The notes below the pieces were generated by a model. That model saw nothing but the letters and a program-made list of their open reading frames with translations, was not told the origin of the DNA and did not search any database. Below, in pieces: positions 5,491-6,659 of a DNA stretch of 6,659 nt. The number at the start of each line of letters is the position of its first letter. The stretch's first letter is position 1. The DNA is from Planctomycetota bacterium (GTDB lineage: Bacteria > Planctomycetota > Phycisphaerae > SM23-33 > FEN-1343). The stretch lies in contig JABMQG010000436.1 in NCBI GenBank assembly GCA_013203365.1, positions 1 through 6,659 of the forward strand. Reading direction: 5' to 3'. The translations under genes were made by a program, and so were the position numbers.

Positions 5491-6659
5491 ATGCTGAACT
5501 ATTCCCGTGGCAAGTGGTTGTGTGCGACGTTATGCCTGACGGCGCTTGCTGTAATCGCCGGGGCACTCGCCGATGAGGCGGTTGAGCCCGCCACAGGTCA
5601 GGCCAGTGCGGTGGACCAGCAATGGAAAGATTTCGTCTACTACGTTCAGGTCGCCAGGCCGGAGGCGGCCTTGGCCTTCGGCAAGGCCATCGTTGAGTCT
5701 GAGGTGGACCCGCGAGTGGTGTACCAACTGAGCGTACAGACCGAGAACGTGGTGGATGTGCTGGCGCGTGGCGAGAAGCTGGAAGGCTTGGGTGAGATCA
5801 TCACAGACCTGCGGAAGCTGATCGAGCAAGGCTACAGGCTTAACAGCCGAGATCCCGAGCAGATCGCCAAGGCAATCGAGATGTTGGGGGGCAGTCCGCG
5901 TCAGATCCAGATCGGTGCGGAGCGCCTGATCGAATCGGCGGAGTATGCCGTGCCGCAAATGATCCAGCGACTGGGCGATCCAAAGGCGTCGCTGCTCCTT
6001 CGGATCCAGCTTACCAACGTCTTGGGACGATTGGGCCGATCGGCCGTTCGCCCGTTGTGCGCGGCCTTGGCCGCACCGGACCCGGGCGTTAAGGAGGTCG
6101 TTTGCCAAGCTCTTGGAGAAATAGGTTATTGGCATTCGGCGCCGTACCTTCGGGCCTTGCTTGCCGACGAGAACGAGATACCGCCCGTCAAGGCGGCGGC
6201 GAAGGCGGCCCTGATTGCCGTCACAAATGACAAAGCCGCCGACGCCAAGCCGGTTGCCCCGTACTTCTTTGACTTGGCAAACAAGTACTACACCGGTGAG
6301 GACTCAATCCAGCCGGATCGACGTTTTGACACCGCCAATGTGTGGTACTGGAAGCCCGAGCTGGGACTGACGTACAAAGAGGTGCCGACGGTAATCTTCC
6401 TGGAGGTTTACGCGATGCGGTTGGCCCGGGAAGCCCTGGCGGTGGACAACCGGTTCTACCCGGCCGTTTCGCTCTGGCTTGCCGCGAACCTGCGAAGAGA
6501 GTCGCGCCTGGGGGTGCAGCAGACACAGCCTGCCGAGGATGCCGGCCGGCTCGGGGCCGAGGCCTATGTCATGGCCGCCGGCGCAAAGTACGCCCAGGAG
6601 GTGCTTGCGCGAGCGTTGACTGACGGTGACGCCGCGGTGGCAACCGGTGCCATTAAGGC
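5491..6659 (+). CDS. Secreted HEAT-repeat protein, 3' end cut by window edge
   Basis: 389 codons are visible and the frame is still open at the window edge. The N-terminus is a Sec-type signal peptide: a short charged start (Arg6, Lys8), a hydrophobic stretch at about 9-26, and a probable signal peptidase I site after ALA at 25-27. There is no lipobox cysteine, so the mature protein should be periplasmic or extracellular. Residues ~50-150 are helical without a recognised motif. Residues ~154-245 form about three HEAT or PBS-lyase-like repeats, for example AVRPLCAALAAPDPGVKEVV at 184-203, followed by QALGEIG. From ~257 comes an aromatic-rich segment (PYFFDLANKYY, NVWYWKPELGL), then helices resembling TPR solenoid. 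Such solenoids usually bind proteins; no catalytic motif is seen. It has its own consensus promoter and structured leader, so it is probably the first gene of a unit continuing to the right. The partner and role are unknown. Confidence 0.87.
   Translation, partial: MLNYSRGKWLCATLCLTALAVIAGALADEAVEPATGQASAVDQQWKDFVYYVQVARPEAALAFGKAIVESEVDPRVVYQLSVQTENVVDVLARGEKLEGLGEIITDLRKLIEQGYRLNSRDPEQIAKAIEMLGGSPRQIQIGAERLIESAEYAVPQMIQRLGDPKASLLLRIQLTNVLGRLGRSAVRPLCAALAAPDPGVKEVVCQALGEIGYWHSAPYLRALLADENEIPPVKAAAKAALIAVTNDKAADAKPVAPYFFDLANKYYTGEDSIQPDRRFDTANVWYWKPELGLTYKEVPTVIFLEVYAMRLAREALAVDNRFYPAVSLWLAANLRRESRLGVQQTQPAEDAGRLGAEAYVMAAGAKYAQEVLARALTDGDAAVATGAIK

Noticed and set aside
5530..6135. A 201-codon minus-strand open frame opposite the HEAT-repeat gene.
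   Set aside because: The plus strand has an ideal ribosome-binding site, a signal peptide and repeat structure; the antisense frame has none of these.

Overview
The window looks like chromosomal sequence from a Gram-negative-type bacterium, most likely of the Planctomycetota or the wider PVC group. This is inferred from the style of the proteins: a TrmB of the type I associate with Planctomycetes, a Gfo/Idh/MocA oxidoreductase paired with a TIM-barrel sugar isomerase, and a secreted HEAT-repeat protein. No 16S rRNA or other decisive marker is present. Hand-counted GC is about 51% over roughly the first 1.15 kb and about 60-65% in sampled stretches after that.

Left region (1-2205): a tRNA guanine-N7 methyltransferase gene (trmB, minus strand) is cut by the left edge. 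A 215-nt gap with no evident gene separates it from a plus-strand pair. The first gene of the pair encodes a small nucleoside-2-deoxyribosyltransferase-like protein. The second, 13 nt downstream, is rlmN, a dual-specificity 23S rRNA/tRNA adenine-C2 methyltransferase with all its diagnostic cysteines. Two of the three genes here therefore modify RNA.

Middle region (2244-5200): a minus-strand operon reads Gfo/Idh/MocA dehydrogenase, then a xylose-isomerase-like TIM-barrel protein. The second gene's ribosome-binding site lies in the last codons of the first. The operon converges on rlmN and diverges from a plus-strand D-2-hydroxyacid dehydrogenase resembling 3-phosphoglycerate dehydrogenase without the ACT domain. 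Together they look like an oxidoreduction/isomerisation set for sugars or sugar acids; the substrate cannot be read from the sequence.

Right region (5201-6659): this is the most unusual part. An exact TTGACA / 16 nt / TATAAT promoter is followed by a leader of about 127 nt that folds by hand into a compact three-way junction. A small hairpin touching a strong AGGAGG ribosome-binding site comes next, then a secreted HEAT-repeat protein that runs off the right edge. The leader matches no riboswitch class I could recall and is the best candidate for something undescribed. No CRISPR array, transposase, integrase, tRNA or rRNA gene was seen.
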